Below, one piece after another: positions 44,338 through 54,317 of a stretch of 64,000 nucleotides of DNA. The position numbers and the translations under genes are program-made. The notes below the pieces were generated by a model, which ran no database searches, had not been told where the DNA came from, and was given only the letters and a program-made list of their open reading frames with translations. Positions within the stretch are counted from its first letter, which is position 1. Each line of letters opens with the position of its first letter. Origin of the DNA: Lachancea mirantina (Eukaryota > Ascomycota > Saccharomycetes > Saccharomycetales > Saccharomycetaceae); assembly GCA_900074745.1 (NCBI GenBank), contig LT598465.1:682001-746000 (forward strand), read 5' to 3'.

Positions 44338-47300
44338 ATGAAGTTTGGGAAAACATTGCCTAATCATCAAGTCCCGGAATGGTCACATCAATATGTGAAC
44401 TACAAAAACCTGAAAAAGCTAATAAAGCAAATAGTATCAGTGCAAGAAGAATTAAGGCGCAAAACTGGACAACCTGCGAAAAATAACGGACCCTCGGTTG
44501 CAGGTTGGGGTGATTATTCACATGTTGATAATTTTTTGAATGATCCAGAGGTTAAAAAGCTGTTGGCGTCCTTCTTTTTTGTTTTGGATAGGGACATTGA
44601 GAAGGTGGATAATTTCTACACTTCACAATTTTTGGAGTATGACAGAAGGCTCAGAAAGCTTCTTACCTCTGCCCAGTTTAATGAGTTGAATGCCTCATTA
44701 TGTTCACAAGACGATAGACCAGAGTACTCAAGTCACGTGGACCCGAAGAATGATTTTATAACATGGCAGGCCGGAGGGATGTTTGCTGGCGAACCCCGGT
44801 TTCTTCCAACGCCATCTGACTTGAATGAGGATCTTGATGAGGCGCTTGCCGTGCTGATCGAATTGAGATCGCGGTTCCGCAATCTAAAATGGTATGCGGA
44901 ATTGAACAAAAGAGCCTTCACCAAGATTTTGAAAAAACTGGACAAGAAAGTGGGCACAATCCAACAACACACGTATTTCCGAGCTCGTATTTCGCCCCTT
45001 GGGATCTGCAGTGACGCAGAGCTTAACAAAAATTTGATTTTGATAAATGACACGTTGGAGAGAGTTTCACCGAAGGTCAGAGATTTGCATTATCCAAATC
45101 GGGCTGGTTTGGGGTCAGAGGTTTTAGAAGCTAGGGATTCTGGCTCCCCGGTCGATGTTATATCCCAACTCATTGAAAAGGACGATGGGAAAGGTGTTAT
45201 CAATGAATTGATTTCCATATATCGCTCTGCTGTGCTAATTCCGACACGTACTTTGATTGCGTTGTTGAACAAGGCTGCCATTTCCCAGTCTTTCCACTGC
45301 TTGGATGAAATTTTGGAGATAATTCCTGCTCTGGGTGATTCTTCCGATATTAGTGGCAGAAACTTCTTCCATCACCATGTCATTGCCTTGGGAAAGAGTT
45401 TTAAGACGAAAAACTCAAATACTGAGGCGTCTCGGGATTCTAATGATAAAAATGATCTCCACATGCTTCTCTCCAACACATTGAATTTGGAGGTTGCTGC
45501 ACCGCCAGAGTCTAACAGCAGATTGATCGGCGCTTTTGGACCGGACGGTGTCAATTCAGATGATTCGCCTGTTTCTTTGAAATATATCTTGAACAAATTG
45601 CCTGCCCACTTGAGATCGAGTTTACTACAAAGAGATAACTACAAACGTACTCCTCTTCACTACTCTGCTCAATACGGGCTGTTTGAAGTGTCAAACATAT
45701 TGATTAAGAGTTTGAAAGATTGGGGTGTTTGGAACAAGGACGTCCCTATTGATGAGATTGGCTCATGGGGAGATGCTGAAGGAATGACCCCGCTGCATTT
45801 GGCAGTAATCGGTACGCATCCAAGGACCGTTCGCATTTTGACTGCGTATGGAGACCCTGAAAAACCTTTCAGCTCTCCTAGACTACTGCAACTGGCGACA
45901 AGACTGAATTCACCAAAACTGTTGGAATCTTTGTTGTCCATAAAAGGCTTTGACATCAACTACGTGGATCCGGAAACACACGAGACAGCGCTTTACATTG
46001 CCTGCAAACTCAATCTATTAAATGCCGCTCGGACTCTTTTAGAGAAGGGTGCTGATACGGAAATTCCTGAGGCGGCATTTGGGTGGACCCCAATTTTTGT
46101 GGCAGCTACAGAGGGATTTCTAAATATGGTGACTCTCCTTCTTGAGTTCCACGCTAAGTATGAGATCTTTGACGATAGCGGGTGGACACCAGTGGAACAT
46201 GCCGTCTTGCGTGGGCACATGGAAGTGGCTGACTTGCTCGCGATAGAAAATAATCCAGCCGTGACACATCCCAAGCTTAACGAAAGCTTTGGGGAAGACG
46301 GCACGAATTTTACCTCTTCCATTCGGCCTTCTACGCCCAGCAAAGATTTGAGATCAGAATCGCCTGAAAAGACTTTATACAAAAATGGTACCTTTTCGCA
46401 CTCATCAGTCGAGAAGTTATCAGAGCCATCTGCCATTAGCAGCAAGAAAAAGCTTATAAGATCAACATTGATCAATTCGCCCAAAGCTACCATTGAACCC
46501 TCTTTCCAGTCATCCGTCAAATCCTTTGGCCACAAATTTTTGAAAGAAGATCAATCAATTATTTTAATTACATTGGGGAGTAAAGACTCAAGGGAAAAGC
46601 TACAACCTGTATCACTGAACGACGTTCCGCTTTCCAAGGCTTCATCTACGGAGCTTGACACTGCTCTTTCTCTGGTTATTTCATGTTCTGATGACTTGGG
46701 CGGTGCGCCTCACGTTCTCGATTTGCCCCTGGACGACACCATGGACACCATCAATTTTACAGTGCCCTTCAAGAATGATTCTGCCCACATTTTGTATTTC
46801 GATGTTGTTCCGACCTACGGCTATCATGTGAGTTATTCGTCAAATTCATCTAAATCCAGTCTGGATAACGTGGGGGGCGTTGGATCAGCCCACAATGTTT
46901 CAAATTCGCATGATGTCTATCAGAAGGGCCCGGTTCGAACCAAGCCTCCTGTGTTAGGGAGGGCAGTTGCTTTGCTTCATAAAGCATCCGCATCAGTCGG
47001 ACGGAATCGCAGAGCACTTTCAAATACCGTAACCGTTCCCATTGTTGAGGGTGAAACTCTAAGTGTGCTAGGTACTGTGAGCTTTGAATTCATGGTAGTG
47101 ACCCCATTTTCACATCCTAAAATGTCTGACGAGCGTACGACAACTTATTGGAAGTCACTAGTATCTACCAGGGTTATAGGCCACAGAGGTCTGGGCAAAA
47201 ACATGCTAGCTAACAAGTCCTTGCAATTAGGAGAAAATACGGTGGAATCATTCATTGCAGCGGCATCACTGGGGGCGTCCTATGTTGAGTTTGACGTGCA

Positions 47301-48216
47301 GCTCACGAAGGATAACATTCCTGTTGTCTACCACGACTTCCTCGTCGCCGAGTCAGGCGCGGATATTCCCATGCACGAGTTGACGCTAGAACAGTTTTTA
47401 GACCTGAACAACGCGGACAAACATCACCATCTGAATGGTAGCGACAGTTCGCAGAAGCCGCATTCCTTAGATGACGTTGACGCGGCGGCCATACAGAGGT
47501 CTCTCAGCACGATCAGTGCTGAAGGAGGTCGCGGTAGAAATAAGCATCTGTGGAACGGCATACCACTTTCGAAACATTACGAGGACAGAATGCGGCTTAC
47601 CAGAACGTTTAAGAAGAACAATTACAAAGGAAACGCGAGAGGTCACTCGATTGCCTCTTCGTTTGTGACTTTGAAGGAGCTTTTCAAGAAAATCCCCCAA
47701 AATGTCGGTTTCAATGTCGAATGCAAGTACCCGATGCTCGACGAGGCCCAGGAGGAAGATATCGGTCAGGTTGCAGTGGAGCTGAACCATTGGTGCGACA
47801 CGGTTTTGAAAGTGGTATACGACAACGCCAAGGGCAGAGACATTATTTTCTCGTCGTTCCACCCGGATATCTGCGTGATGCTTTCCCTGAAACAGCCCTC
47901 GATTCCGATTTTGTTTCTAACCGAGGGCGGTACACAGAAAATGGCAGATCCGCGGGCCGCATCGCTGCAGAACGCGATTCGGTTTGCCAGGTCCTGGAAT
48001 TTGCTGGGCATCGTTTCTGCGGCGAAACCCATAGTTCGCGCACCGAGACTGGCGCAGATCGTCAAATCCAATGGACTGGTGTGCGTTACGTACGGCGTGG
48101 ACAACAACGATCCGGAGGTGGCCAAGATCGAGATGGACGCGGGCGTCGACGCCGTCATTGTCGACAGCGTCCTTGCCGTGCGTCGTGGACTGACCAAGTA
48201 CGCGTCGCCGGCGTAG
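44338..48216 (+). CDS. GDE1: Gde1, glycerophosphocholine phosphodiesterase with SPX and ankyrin domains
   Basis: Hydrolyses glycerophosphocholine to choline and glycerol-3-phosphate in the cytosol. From the first ATG (44338; MKFGKTLPNHQVPEWSHQYVNYKNLKKLI, a textbook SPX start) the protein has 1292 residues. Order: SPX (1 to about 215), ankyrin repeats (about 435-640; TPLHLAVIG, ETALYIACKLN, TPIFVAATEG, TPVEHAVLRG), a linker with C2-like beta structure, and the GDPD domain from about 945 with catalytic residues His949 (GHRGLG), Glu984 and Asp986 (VEFDVQ) and His999 (VYHDF). A CACGTG site (44180-44185) about 155 bp upstream fits Pho4-type phosphate control. Confidence 0.96.
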   Translation: MKFGKTLPNHQVPEWSHQYVNYKNLKKLIKQIVSVQEELRRKTGQPAKNNGPSVAGWGDYSHVDNFLNDPEVKKLLASFFFVLDRDIEKVDNFYTSQFLEYDRRLRKLLTSAQFNELNASLCSQDDRPEYSSHVDPKNDFITWQAGGMFAGEPRFLPTPSDLNEDLDEALAVLIELRSRFRNLKWYAELNKRAFTKILKKLDKKVGTIQQHTYFRARISPLGICSDAELNKNLILINDTLERVSPKVRDLHYPNRAGLGSEVLEARDSGSPVDVISQLIEKDDGKGVINELISIYRSAVLIPTRTLIALLNKAAISQSFHCLDEILEIIPALGDSSDISGRNFFHHHVIALGKSFKTKNSNTEASRDSNDKNDLHMLLSNTLNLEVAAPPESNSRLIGAFGPDGVNSDDSPVSLKYILNKLPAHLRSSLLQRDNYKRTPLHYSAQYGLFEVSNILIKSLKDWGVWNKDVPIDEIGSWGDAEGMTPLHLAVIGTHPRTVRILTAYGDPEKPFSSPRLLQLATRLNSPKLLESLLSIKGFDINYVDPETHETALYIACKLNLLNAARTLLEKGADTEIPEAAFGWTPIFVAATEGFLNMVTLLLEFHAKYEIFDDSGWTPVEHAVLRGHMEVADLLAIENNPAVTHPKLNESFGEDGTNFTSSIRPSTPSKDLRSESPEKTLYKNGTFSHSSVEKLSEPSAISSKKKLIRSTLINSPKATIEPSFQSSVKSFGHKFLKEDQSIILITLGSKDSREKLQPVSLNDVPLSKASSTELDTALSLVISCSDDLGGAPHVLDLPLDDTMDTINFTVPFKNDSAHILYFDVVPTYGYHVSYSSNSSKSSLDNVGGVGSAHNVSNSHDVYQKGPVRTKPPVLGRAVALLHKASASVGRNRRALSNTVTVPIVEGETLSVLGTVSFEFMVVTPFSHPKMSDERTTTYWKSLVSTRVIGHRGLGKNMLANKSLQLGENTVESFIAAASLGASYVEFDVQLTKDNIPVVYHDFLVAESGADIPMHELTLEQFLDLNNADKHHHLNGSDSSQKPHSLDDVDAAAIQRSLSTISAEGGRGRNKHLWNGIPLSKHYEDRMRLTRTFKKNNYKGNARGHSIASSFVTLKELFKKIPQNVGFNVECKYPMLDEAQEEDIGQVAVELNHWCDTVLKVVYDNAKGRDIIFSSFHPDICVMLSLKQPSIPILFLTEGGTQKMADPRAASLQNAIRFARSWNLLGIVSAAKPIVRAPRLAQIVKSNGLVCVTYGVDNNDPEVAKIEMDAGVDAVIVDSVLAVRRGLTKYASPA

Positions 48217-48506
48217 TGTTGTCTTTTCTGAAGCGACCACTTCGACCTCGACGGCTGTTTCTTCGGACTTTTGAGGTAGCTATTGGCAACCGTATTACGT
48301 AATATTTATTTCGTAATCAAAAGGCGGCTTGCGTAAGAACCTCATAAGAAAAGAAACACCGTTAACTCTCGCTCGCTACCTTATACAGAGAGAGATACTA
48401 AAACATAGCCTATTCATAAAAGCGCAACAGAAGCCAAGAGAATGGGAAAAAAGGAAAAGAGAAATCAAAGGAAGCCAAGCCGTCTGTTGTGGCCAGCGCC
48501 TAGCTT

Positions 48507-48968
48507 CTAGATCATTGTCACAGAAATACGTCTTTGGCGGCGAACGGTCCCGTCCTCGGCCACGTCCTGCATGGCCTCCACCGTCTCCAAGACGGGTTTA
48601 CCGCCCATTTCGCCGACGCTCTGCTTCCACATATGTCTGGGCGTCGATGCCTCGACGCCCAGACCCGTCTCTGTGGCTTCCTCTGAACCGGCGTGGAACC
48701 GCGCCTGCGTCTGGGCCAGTTCGCTGTCTGCAGTGGGGTTTTCGAAAAGCGCCATCGCGGCCGCGGCGCTCTTCTCGTCCGCCATGATCAGCTGCAACGT
48801 CTTTGTGGCAAGCGCGTCGTTTACGTAATGGTACGCATCCGGGAACGGCTGAATATGCTCCACCCGGACCTGGGAGCCCCCGGCTCCGTCTTTGATATGA
48901 CGAAGTAAGGCAGCGTCAGAGACGTGAACGGGGACATTGGATAATATGATAGAGCGTGAGTATGACAT
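48507..48968 (-). CDS. Unrecognised RRM-like small protein
   Basis: 153 residues, GC-rich codons. The N-terminus (SRSIILSNVPVHVSDAALLRHIK, then KTLQLIMADEKSAAAAMALFEN) resembles an RRM/RRM-like fold with a beta1 strand and a last beta-strand/helix. The C-terminus is basic (RRQRRISVTMI). Calcipressin-type RRMs were considered, but the family motif LISPPxSP is absent. I do not recognise an orthologue at this place in S. cerevisiae. It lies in a GC-rich island between two ancestral synteny blocks. A fairly long ORF on the other strand shows that GC-richness alone could create open frames, so coding status is likely but not certain. Confidence 0.6.
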   Translation of the reverse strand: MSYSRSIILSNVPVHVSDAALLRHIKDGAGGSQVRVEHIQPFPDAYHYVNDALATKTLQLIMADEKSAAAAMALFENPTADSELAQTQARFHAGSEEATETGLGVEASTPRHMWKQSVGEMGGKPVLETVEAMQDVAEDGTVRRQRRISVTMI

Positions 48969-50062
48969 GACACGGGGACGAAAGGAGCTTGCGGGGTGTA
49001 TGTTGGGGTAACAGGAGGGGTTGGAACTGGGCCCAGGGTGTCTTGCCTGAGCGGCAACTTATAAAGTGTTGCGGACGAGCGGAGCGACTCTGCCAGGGGG
49101 CAATACCCCGCAGGTCATAAGGCTCACCCCCCACCCTCTGCTACCCCACTGGGTTTCTCCAACGTGGGCCCCTCTCCGCCAAGCGCGGGATCTCGATGAC
49201 GTGTAGGGGTTATCTTTACCGCGGACTAAAGGATTACGTAACCGCAAAGTGGTGTGGCCACCCCTTCCGGATAGCCGCCGAGGTGGTTGCGGCTGGTGTC
49301 TCCAGGCCTCGGGCGAGTCGGGGGGTCGGACGAAAGGCGGTTACTCCTGGGGTGATGTCATAGCCTCTGCTGCCAATAGCAAACCTTTTGTGATGTTTTG
49401 CGGGGTATATAAGGGGCGGGAGTGGGGTAGGGGGCTAATCCTCGAGGGATTCCAAGGGGGATCTCAAAGGAGACGTGCCCTCAGCGGCTAACTACCTCCT
49501 CCCCCCCACCTCCCTCACTCCGTTTTCAAGAGAGTATGTACCACCTACGTAGAACTGCAGCTTAACAGGCTTGTATTCACGTGTGTTTCCGGCAACACAA
49601 GTGCCGTGTGTCAGTTTCGCTGTTCACCGTGCACGCATTTAGTTTGACGGACATACACGGATCTGCTTGCAAGTCTCGTTTTCCCGTGGCGAAACTCGCA
49701 CAGTTCTGGAGCCGTTTGATTGGAGTTTCCGCGCGCACGACCCCCGGGTTTCCCGGCGTATATAAAAGCGAGCACTAGGGTGGGGCTAGACAGACCTGTC
49801 ATCGCGAGAGGAAGCACAACGTGGTGTTCTTCTTCACAGCTTTTTTACAGGTTACTAACCCGGTGGGAGCATCGCTAGTTTCAGAGACATCACGTGGCCG
49901 TGATCTCAAATCGGGCATTCGCGTCATAATTATTTGTTTGTTGGGCAATCCGTACAACGCTACTGTTGAGGAAATATAAATTGAGCAAAAAGTGGTCAGC
50001 TGTCCCCTCGACGCAATCTAGCCCCCCGATCGATTCAACAGGAGTGCAATCGGTGACACAAC
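48969..50062. other. GC-rich upstream region of FAA with stress elements and two TATA boxes
   Basis: About 1.1 kb. From 49090 to 49460 it is GC-rich and contains at least six STRE cores (AGGGG/CCCCT; near 49169, 49203, 49258, 49411, 49430 and 49452). TATA boxes on the plus strand lie at 49406 and 49759, CACGTG sites near 49577 and 49888, and splice-like signals at 49534, 49853 and 49884. This suggests a complex, stress-responsive promoter with possible alternative transcription starts for FAA. Confidence 0.6.
49534..49884 (+). other. Possible 5' UTR intron of FAA
   Basis: GTATGT (49534-49539), TACTAAC (49853-49859) and a CAG 3' site (49882-49884; a TAG at 49876-49878 is closer) form a standard yeast intron of about 351 nt, all non-coding and on the FAA strand. 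The TATA box at 49406 is placed to produce a transcript containing it; that at 49759 would start inside the intron. No ATG occurs between the first TATA box and the 5' site. Confidence 0.4.
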
Positions 50063-52153
50063 ATGCAGTACTCCGTGGAAGTTGGCAAGCCAGCCAATGA
50101 GCACGAAACCGCGCCCAGAAGAAACCCCAAGAGCGCGAAAGCGGCGCTTGTGAGACCTGTGGACTCCAAGGCGTCGACTGTTTACGAATATGCGCTCGAA
50201 AACTTTGAGCGCGGCGGCAATCGCAACGCGGTTGGCTGGCGTGAGATCATTGAGGTGCACGAAGAGAAGAAAACGCTTACCAAGAAGATAAACGGCAAGG
50301 AAGAGAAGGTGGACAAGACGTGGTTATACTACGAGTTGGGACCTTACAAGTATTCTAGCTACAAGGAGATGAACCAAGTCATGCACGACTACGGCCGTGG
50401 GCTGATTGAGATGGGGCTCAAGCCTGGAAACACGGACCGCCTGCACATTTTTGCCGCCACTTCCCACAAGTGGATGAAAACATTTCTCGCCGCCCAGTCC
50501 CAGGCGATTGCTGTCGTCACCGCGTACGACACACTTGGTGAGAAAGGTTTGATCCATTCCATGGTGCAGACGGGCACCAAGGCGGTGTTTACGGACAATG
50601 CGTTGCTGCATAAGCTCATCAGCCCGGTGCAAAGTGCCCAGGAGATTAAATTTTTGATCCACGGCGATACACTCGACGCGAACGACAAGCGCGACAAGGG
50701 CAAGTTTTACAAAGAGGCGCACGACGCGCTCGCCAAGATCAAGGAAGTGCGTCCTGACATCAATGTTTTTTCCATGGACGAGGTTATCGAGATGGGTCAA
50801 AAGGCCCGCGAGACGATCCAGCCCACGCCTCCCAAGGCGGAGGATGTTTCGTGCATCATGTACACTTCTGGGTCCACGGGCGATCCCAAGGGTGTGGTGC
50901 TAAAGCACTCCAATATGCTTGCTGGTTTGGGGGGTATTTCGTGCAACATTGGCCGCGATACTATCAACGAAACAGACCGTGTCATTGCGTTTTTGCCTCT
51001 TGCGCATATCTTTGAACTTGCGTTCGAACTTATAACTTTTTACTGGGGTGCCACCCTTGGTTACGGTACTGTCAAGACCCTTTCGGACACCTCGGTGCGT
51101 AAGTGTCAAGGTGACATGAAGGAATTTAAGCCTACCATCATGGTTGGCGTTGCCGCCGTTTGGGAAGCAGTTAGAAAAGGTATAATGGCTGAGGTCGAGA
51201 AAGCACCTTACCTAGCGCAAAAGGTCTTTTGGGGTGCCTACCGTGCCAAATTGAAAATGAAGAGATTTCATGTTCCAGGTGCTGACACCTTGGGTAACCT
51301 TGTTTTCAAAAAAGTTCGTCAAGCCACCGGTGGATGTTTGAGGTTAACTTTGAATGGAGGCGGACCTCTCAGTAGAGATGCGCAAGAATTTATGACCACA
51401 TTGATCTGTCCTATGTTGATCGGATACGGGCTTACAGAGACCATGGCTAACTGCACAATCTTGATCCCTGATCATTTTGATTACGAGATTCAAGGTGACT
51501 TGGTTGGAGCAGTCACAGTGAAACTGGTTGACGTTGAAGACCTTGGCTATTTTGCGAAGGACAACAAGGGAGAAGTTTGGATCAAGGGCGCTTCAGTTTT
51601 GCCCGAGTATTACAAAAATGAAGAAGAAACGAAAAGTTCTCTTACCGAAGATGGTTGGTTCAAGACTGGAGATATTGCAATGTGGACTCCCAAGGGTCAA
51701 CTTAAAATCATTGATCGTAAAAAAAATCTGGTCAAGACTATGAACGGTGAATACATTGCTTTGGAAAAGCTCGAGAGTGTTTACAGATCGAACCCCTACG
51801 TTCTAAACATTTGCGTGTATGCTGATCAATCCAAAGTCAAGCCTGTTGGTATCGTTGTTCCAAACTTGGATCGCGTAGGTAAAGAGGCTGTCTCACTGGG
51901 ACTTATTCAAGACAAGAATGATGTGGAGGACGTTTTGAACGACGACAAGCTGAGAAAAGCTATTTTGAGTGATTTGTTGAAGACGGCAAAATCTCAAGGC
52001 TTGAACGGAATTGAACTTTTGCTCGGTATTGTCTTTTTTGATGAAGAATGGACTCCACAAAATGGTTATGTTACCTCTGCTCAAAAGTTGCAAAGGAAGA
52101 AGATTCTGGGTGCCGTTCAAAAAGAAGTCGATGAGTTGTACTCGTCAAATTAA
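50063..52153 (+). CDS. FAA1: Long-chain acyl-CoA synthetase (FAA1/FAA4 type)
   Basis: Activates C12-C18 fatty acids to acyl-CoA for uptake, lipid synthesis and protein myristoylation. The 696-residue product has the AMP-binding P-loop YTSGSTGDPKGVVL, the L-motif-like GYGLTETMANCTI, GWFKTGDIAMWTPKGQLKIIDRKKNLVK and the C-terminal lysine loop TMNGEYIALEKLE. The lengths of S. cerevisiae Faa1 and Faa4 are 700 and 694. Neighbours RKR1 (next to FAA4) and GNT1/HSH49 (next to FAA1) together point to the pre-duplication parent gene of both; the symbol FAA1 is therefore a convenience. Confidence 0.93.
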   Translation: MQYSVEVGKPANEHETAPRRNPKSAKAALVRPVDSKASTVYEYALENFERGGNRNAVGWREIIEVHEEKKTLTKKINGKEEKVDKTWLYYELGPYKYSSYKEMNQVMHDYGRGLIEMGLKPGNTDRLHIFAATSHKWMKTFLAAQSQAIAVVTAYDTLGEKGLIHSMVQTGTKAVFTDNALLHKLISPVQSAQEIKFLIHGDTLDANDKRDKGKFYKEAHDALAKIKEVRPDINVFSMDEVIEMGQKARETIQPTPPKAEDVSCIMYTSGSTGDPKGVVLKHSNMLAGLGGISCNIGRDTINETDRVIAFLPLAHIFELAFELITFYWGATLGYGTVKTLSDTSVRKCQGDMKEFKPTIMVGVAAVWEAVRKGIMAEVEKAPYLAQKVFWGAYRAKLKMKRFHVPGADTLGNLVFKKVRQATGGCLRLTLNGGGPLSRDAQEFMTTLICPMLIGYGLTETMANCTILIPDHFDYEIQGDLVGAVTVKLVDVEDLGYFAKDNKGEVWIKGASVLPEYYKNEEETKSSLTEDGWFKTGDIAMWTPKGQLKIIDRKKNLVKTMNGEYIALEKLESVYRSNPYVLNICVYADQSKVKPVGIVVPNLDRVGKEAVSLGLIQDKNDVEDVLNDDKLRKAILSDLLKTAKSQGLNGIELLLGIVFFDEEWTPQNGYVTSAQKLQRKKILGAVQKEVDELYSSN

Positions 52154-52805
52154 TTTTAATATCTCAAAGGTTGGCCTTTGTCTTTTATTTCTCTCTATGA
52201 AGAAATAATTTCAGTAAAGCATGGACTGCGAAATAGACATCGATTTCAAGATGAAAAGGGGCAGAGGTTTTTACAAATTCATCTGTAGAACAGATGCCAT
52301 ACCGAATACGTTTTTTTCAGAAAATTTTTGTACCAAGAGTATGTATAACGCGCTGCAAGTCACGACGTAGGTCACAAATATTTGTAAAGCAAGTTTTAGT
52401 TCAGATATACTGCGCTCAATGCGATTGTTAAAATCCGAGAAGGATAAAGCAACCATTAATATAAAGCCAGATGATTTGATTTTTCGGCCGTTACTGTAAC
52501 CTATGTTTATTAAAATGCTTTGGCAATCAATTTGAAGCGATACGATCACAAGCTCATTAAATGAGAAATTCTGGAGAAACTTCCAACGCAGGCGACGAAA
52601 TTTTCTTTGCTGCGCCTAATGCATAAAATTAAAGTTTCGGCCCCGATTTTTAGTTTCAAAAGTTTCACAGGATTTTTTAATTAAAATTTCATCATTTTAT
52701 AATATTCTGACGCTTATAAAAAATGAGAATTTCGATGAGATACGCTGACTCGAAGAACTAGCGATAACCTACCAGGCGAAGCACATTCGTCCTCGAACTA
52801 CAGAT
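52154..52805. other. FAA-orphan gene intergenic region
   Basis: About 650 bp, AT-rich, with many A/T tracts towards the orphan gene. No ORF or element recognised. If the inversion proposed in the findings is real, one breakpoint lies here or at 53709-54317. Confidence 0.5.
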
Positions 52806-53708
52806 ATGCGTCGTGAATTTGTTTGTTTTGTTACCTGTTTAGTTACAGTTTCAGCTTTTGCTCAGGATGAAATCTTTGAAATTGCAACGAACCGTCAAGA
52901 TTTGAAATGGAATTTATTCAACGTTTTCGTTACTATAGCGGGCGCTATTGTCGCTTGTTTCCCCTTTTCCAGTTTAATGGGGTTGGGGATTCCTGTTTGC
53001 ATTATGAGTACTTTAGCAGCGCTATCGACACTTACGTGTCTAACTTTGAAAATGTATGACGGTTTGATTGCGGATCCCTGTTCAAATCCGCAACTTGTCC
53101 AGTTTTTCCGAGATGTTGGGATCGAAGCAGACTTCTGCAAAGCCCAAAATATGACCGGTGTGTCTATTCTGCAGGTTGACAGTTGGAGATCGTCATCCAC
53201 AGGTAAATCATTTGCTGACATGAACTTGAAAGTGGACTTGACGACAAGCATAGTCCAAAATTCAAATGGAGAGGAAAGAACTGCTTTTTGTTTTAATTAT
53301 TCTACCAGGGAAATTGGTAGTGCAAACTTTTTGAGCAATGATTACCATCAGATCTGTATGACGAAATTCGCCGCGCATCGTCTTGCAGAAAATCCGAGAC
53401 GCGTAATGCCCAGACAAGCGCTTTTCAATGCTTATGCTACTATAAATCGCAAATTGGGCGGTAAAAAGTACCCACAAGTTGAAAGCTTCATACAAAACCT
53501 GTACTCAATTTTCGGAGGATATACAGAGGAACTAGTCTCGAAGCTGAGCACACTCGCCCAAAACTTGGAAGACGAAAAATGGCAAGAGGTTGTCATAACT
53601 GACCAAATCGATGGCGTTGAAGAGCTAATAATAAGGATCCGCACGACTTCGAGCATAATCAAAAATGAAAATATGAAAACCAACTTTTTGAACAGCACCT
53701 GCCTGTAG
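52806..53708 (+). CDS. Orphan secreted or ER-membrane protein of unknown function
   Basis: 300 residues. The N-terminus is a signal peptide (MRREFVCFVTCLVTVSAFA, likely cut before Gln20). Two adjacent hydrophobic helices follow (about 37-57 and 59-81, Gly/Ala-rich), then a polar C-terminal domain of about 210 residues with cysteines at DPC, DFC, AFC, QIC and STC and three possible N-glycosylation sites (NMT, NYS, NST). There is no KR Kex2 site and no CaaX end. I do not recognise the family. The arrangement (signal peptide, hairpin of hydrophobic helices, Cys-containing lumenal domain) occurs in several unrelated groups including killer-preprotoxin-type proteins, but I see no sequence evidence for that. 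Low-GC codon use differs from the preceding GC-rich region. Confidence 0.75.
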   Translation: MRREFVCFVTCLVTVSAFAQDEIFEIATNRQDLKWNLFNVFVTIAGAIVACFPFSSLMGLGIPVCIMSTLAALSTLTCLTLKMYDGLIADPCSNPQLVQFFRDVGIEADFCKAQNMTGVSILQVDSWRSSSTGKSFADMNLKVDLTTSIVQNSNGEERTAFCFNYSTREIGSANFLSNDYHQICMTKFAAHRLAENPRRVMPRQALFNAYATINRKLGGKKYPQVESFIQNLYSIFGGYTEELVSKLSTLAQNLEDEKWQEVVITDQIDGVEELIIRIRTTSSIIKNENMKTNFLNSTCL

Positions 53709-54317
53709 CTAATGGAAGCCATCAATAGCGATTATCTTTGATCTGAAAACAAAAACAAAAAAGGCGCTTACTTCTGCGCTTCGGGTATCAAACGTTTACC
53801 CATCTTTACCCACGCAAATTTCCTTACATCCAATACTCAGCACTTTTTTACCATTTTAGTTTTTCATCTGAGTATTCTTTCCGTTTATACTGTATCTCTC
53901 ATGAGTGCAGACCTGATCTAAGAGCAGAATGAGACTGCGTGCTTATCAAAGGCTACCAAAAAATCATCCGAAGAAACAGGCAGGCGACTTTGCTGAATTG
54001 CAATTTTAGCAGTTTCACTGAGGGAAGCTATACAGCTCTAAGATTCTGTAGTTTTGCGTAGATTTGGGCTTTCAATGATTTGGTGTGAATCAAGCGAAGA
54101 TTAACTGAGAGTAGGTCGAAACGAAACGAAAACTTATTCGAACTACAAAAGGTCGAGAGGCATTAATTGCGATACGTTAATGGGTATGTTATGGCCGTGG
54201 TCACTTTTTAACCAATTCTGTAATCTCAAGTACGTAATTTTTGTTCGACAACAATTTGTAAAAAATTAGGCCTCTACCAACCTTTCTTTCTACCACTTAC
54301 CTTCCCTTACAGAAGTG
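53709..54317. other. Orphan gene-RKR1 intergenic region
   Basis: About 610 bp, AT-rich, with no recognised ORF, RNA gene or control element. The last 60 bp before RKR1 are pyrimidine-rich and end ...CCCTTACAG just before the start, resembling a 3' splice site, but no TACTAAC is present. Confidence 0.5.

Noticed and set aside
48571-48828. Plus-strand ORF antisense to the RRM-like gene
   Set aside because: Shadow frame produced by GC-rich codons; no protein-like features.
52806-53708. Assigning the orphan protein to a named killer-toxin family
   Set aside because: Only the general layout is similar; no shared motif, no Kex2 KR site and no alignment I can support.
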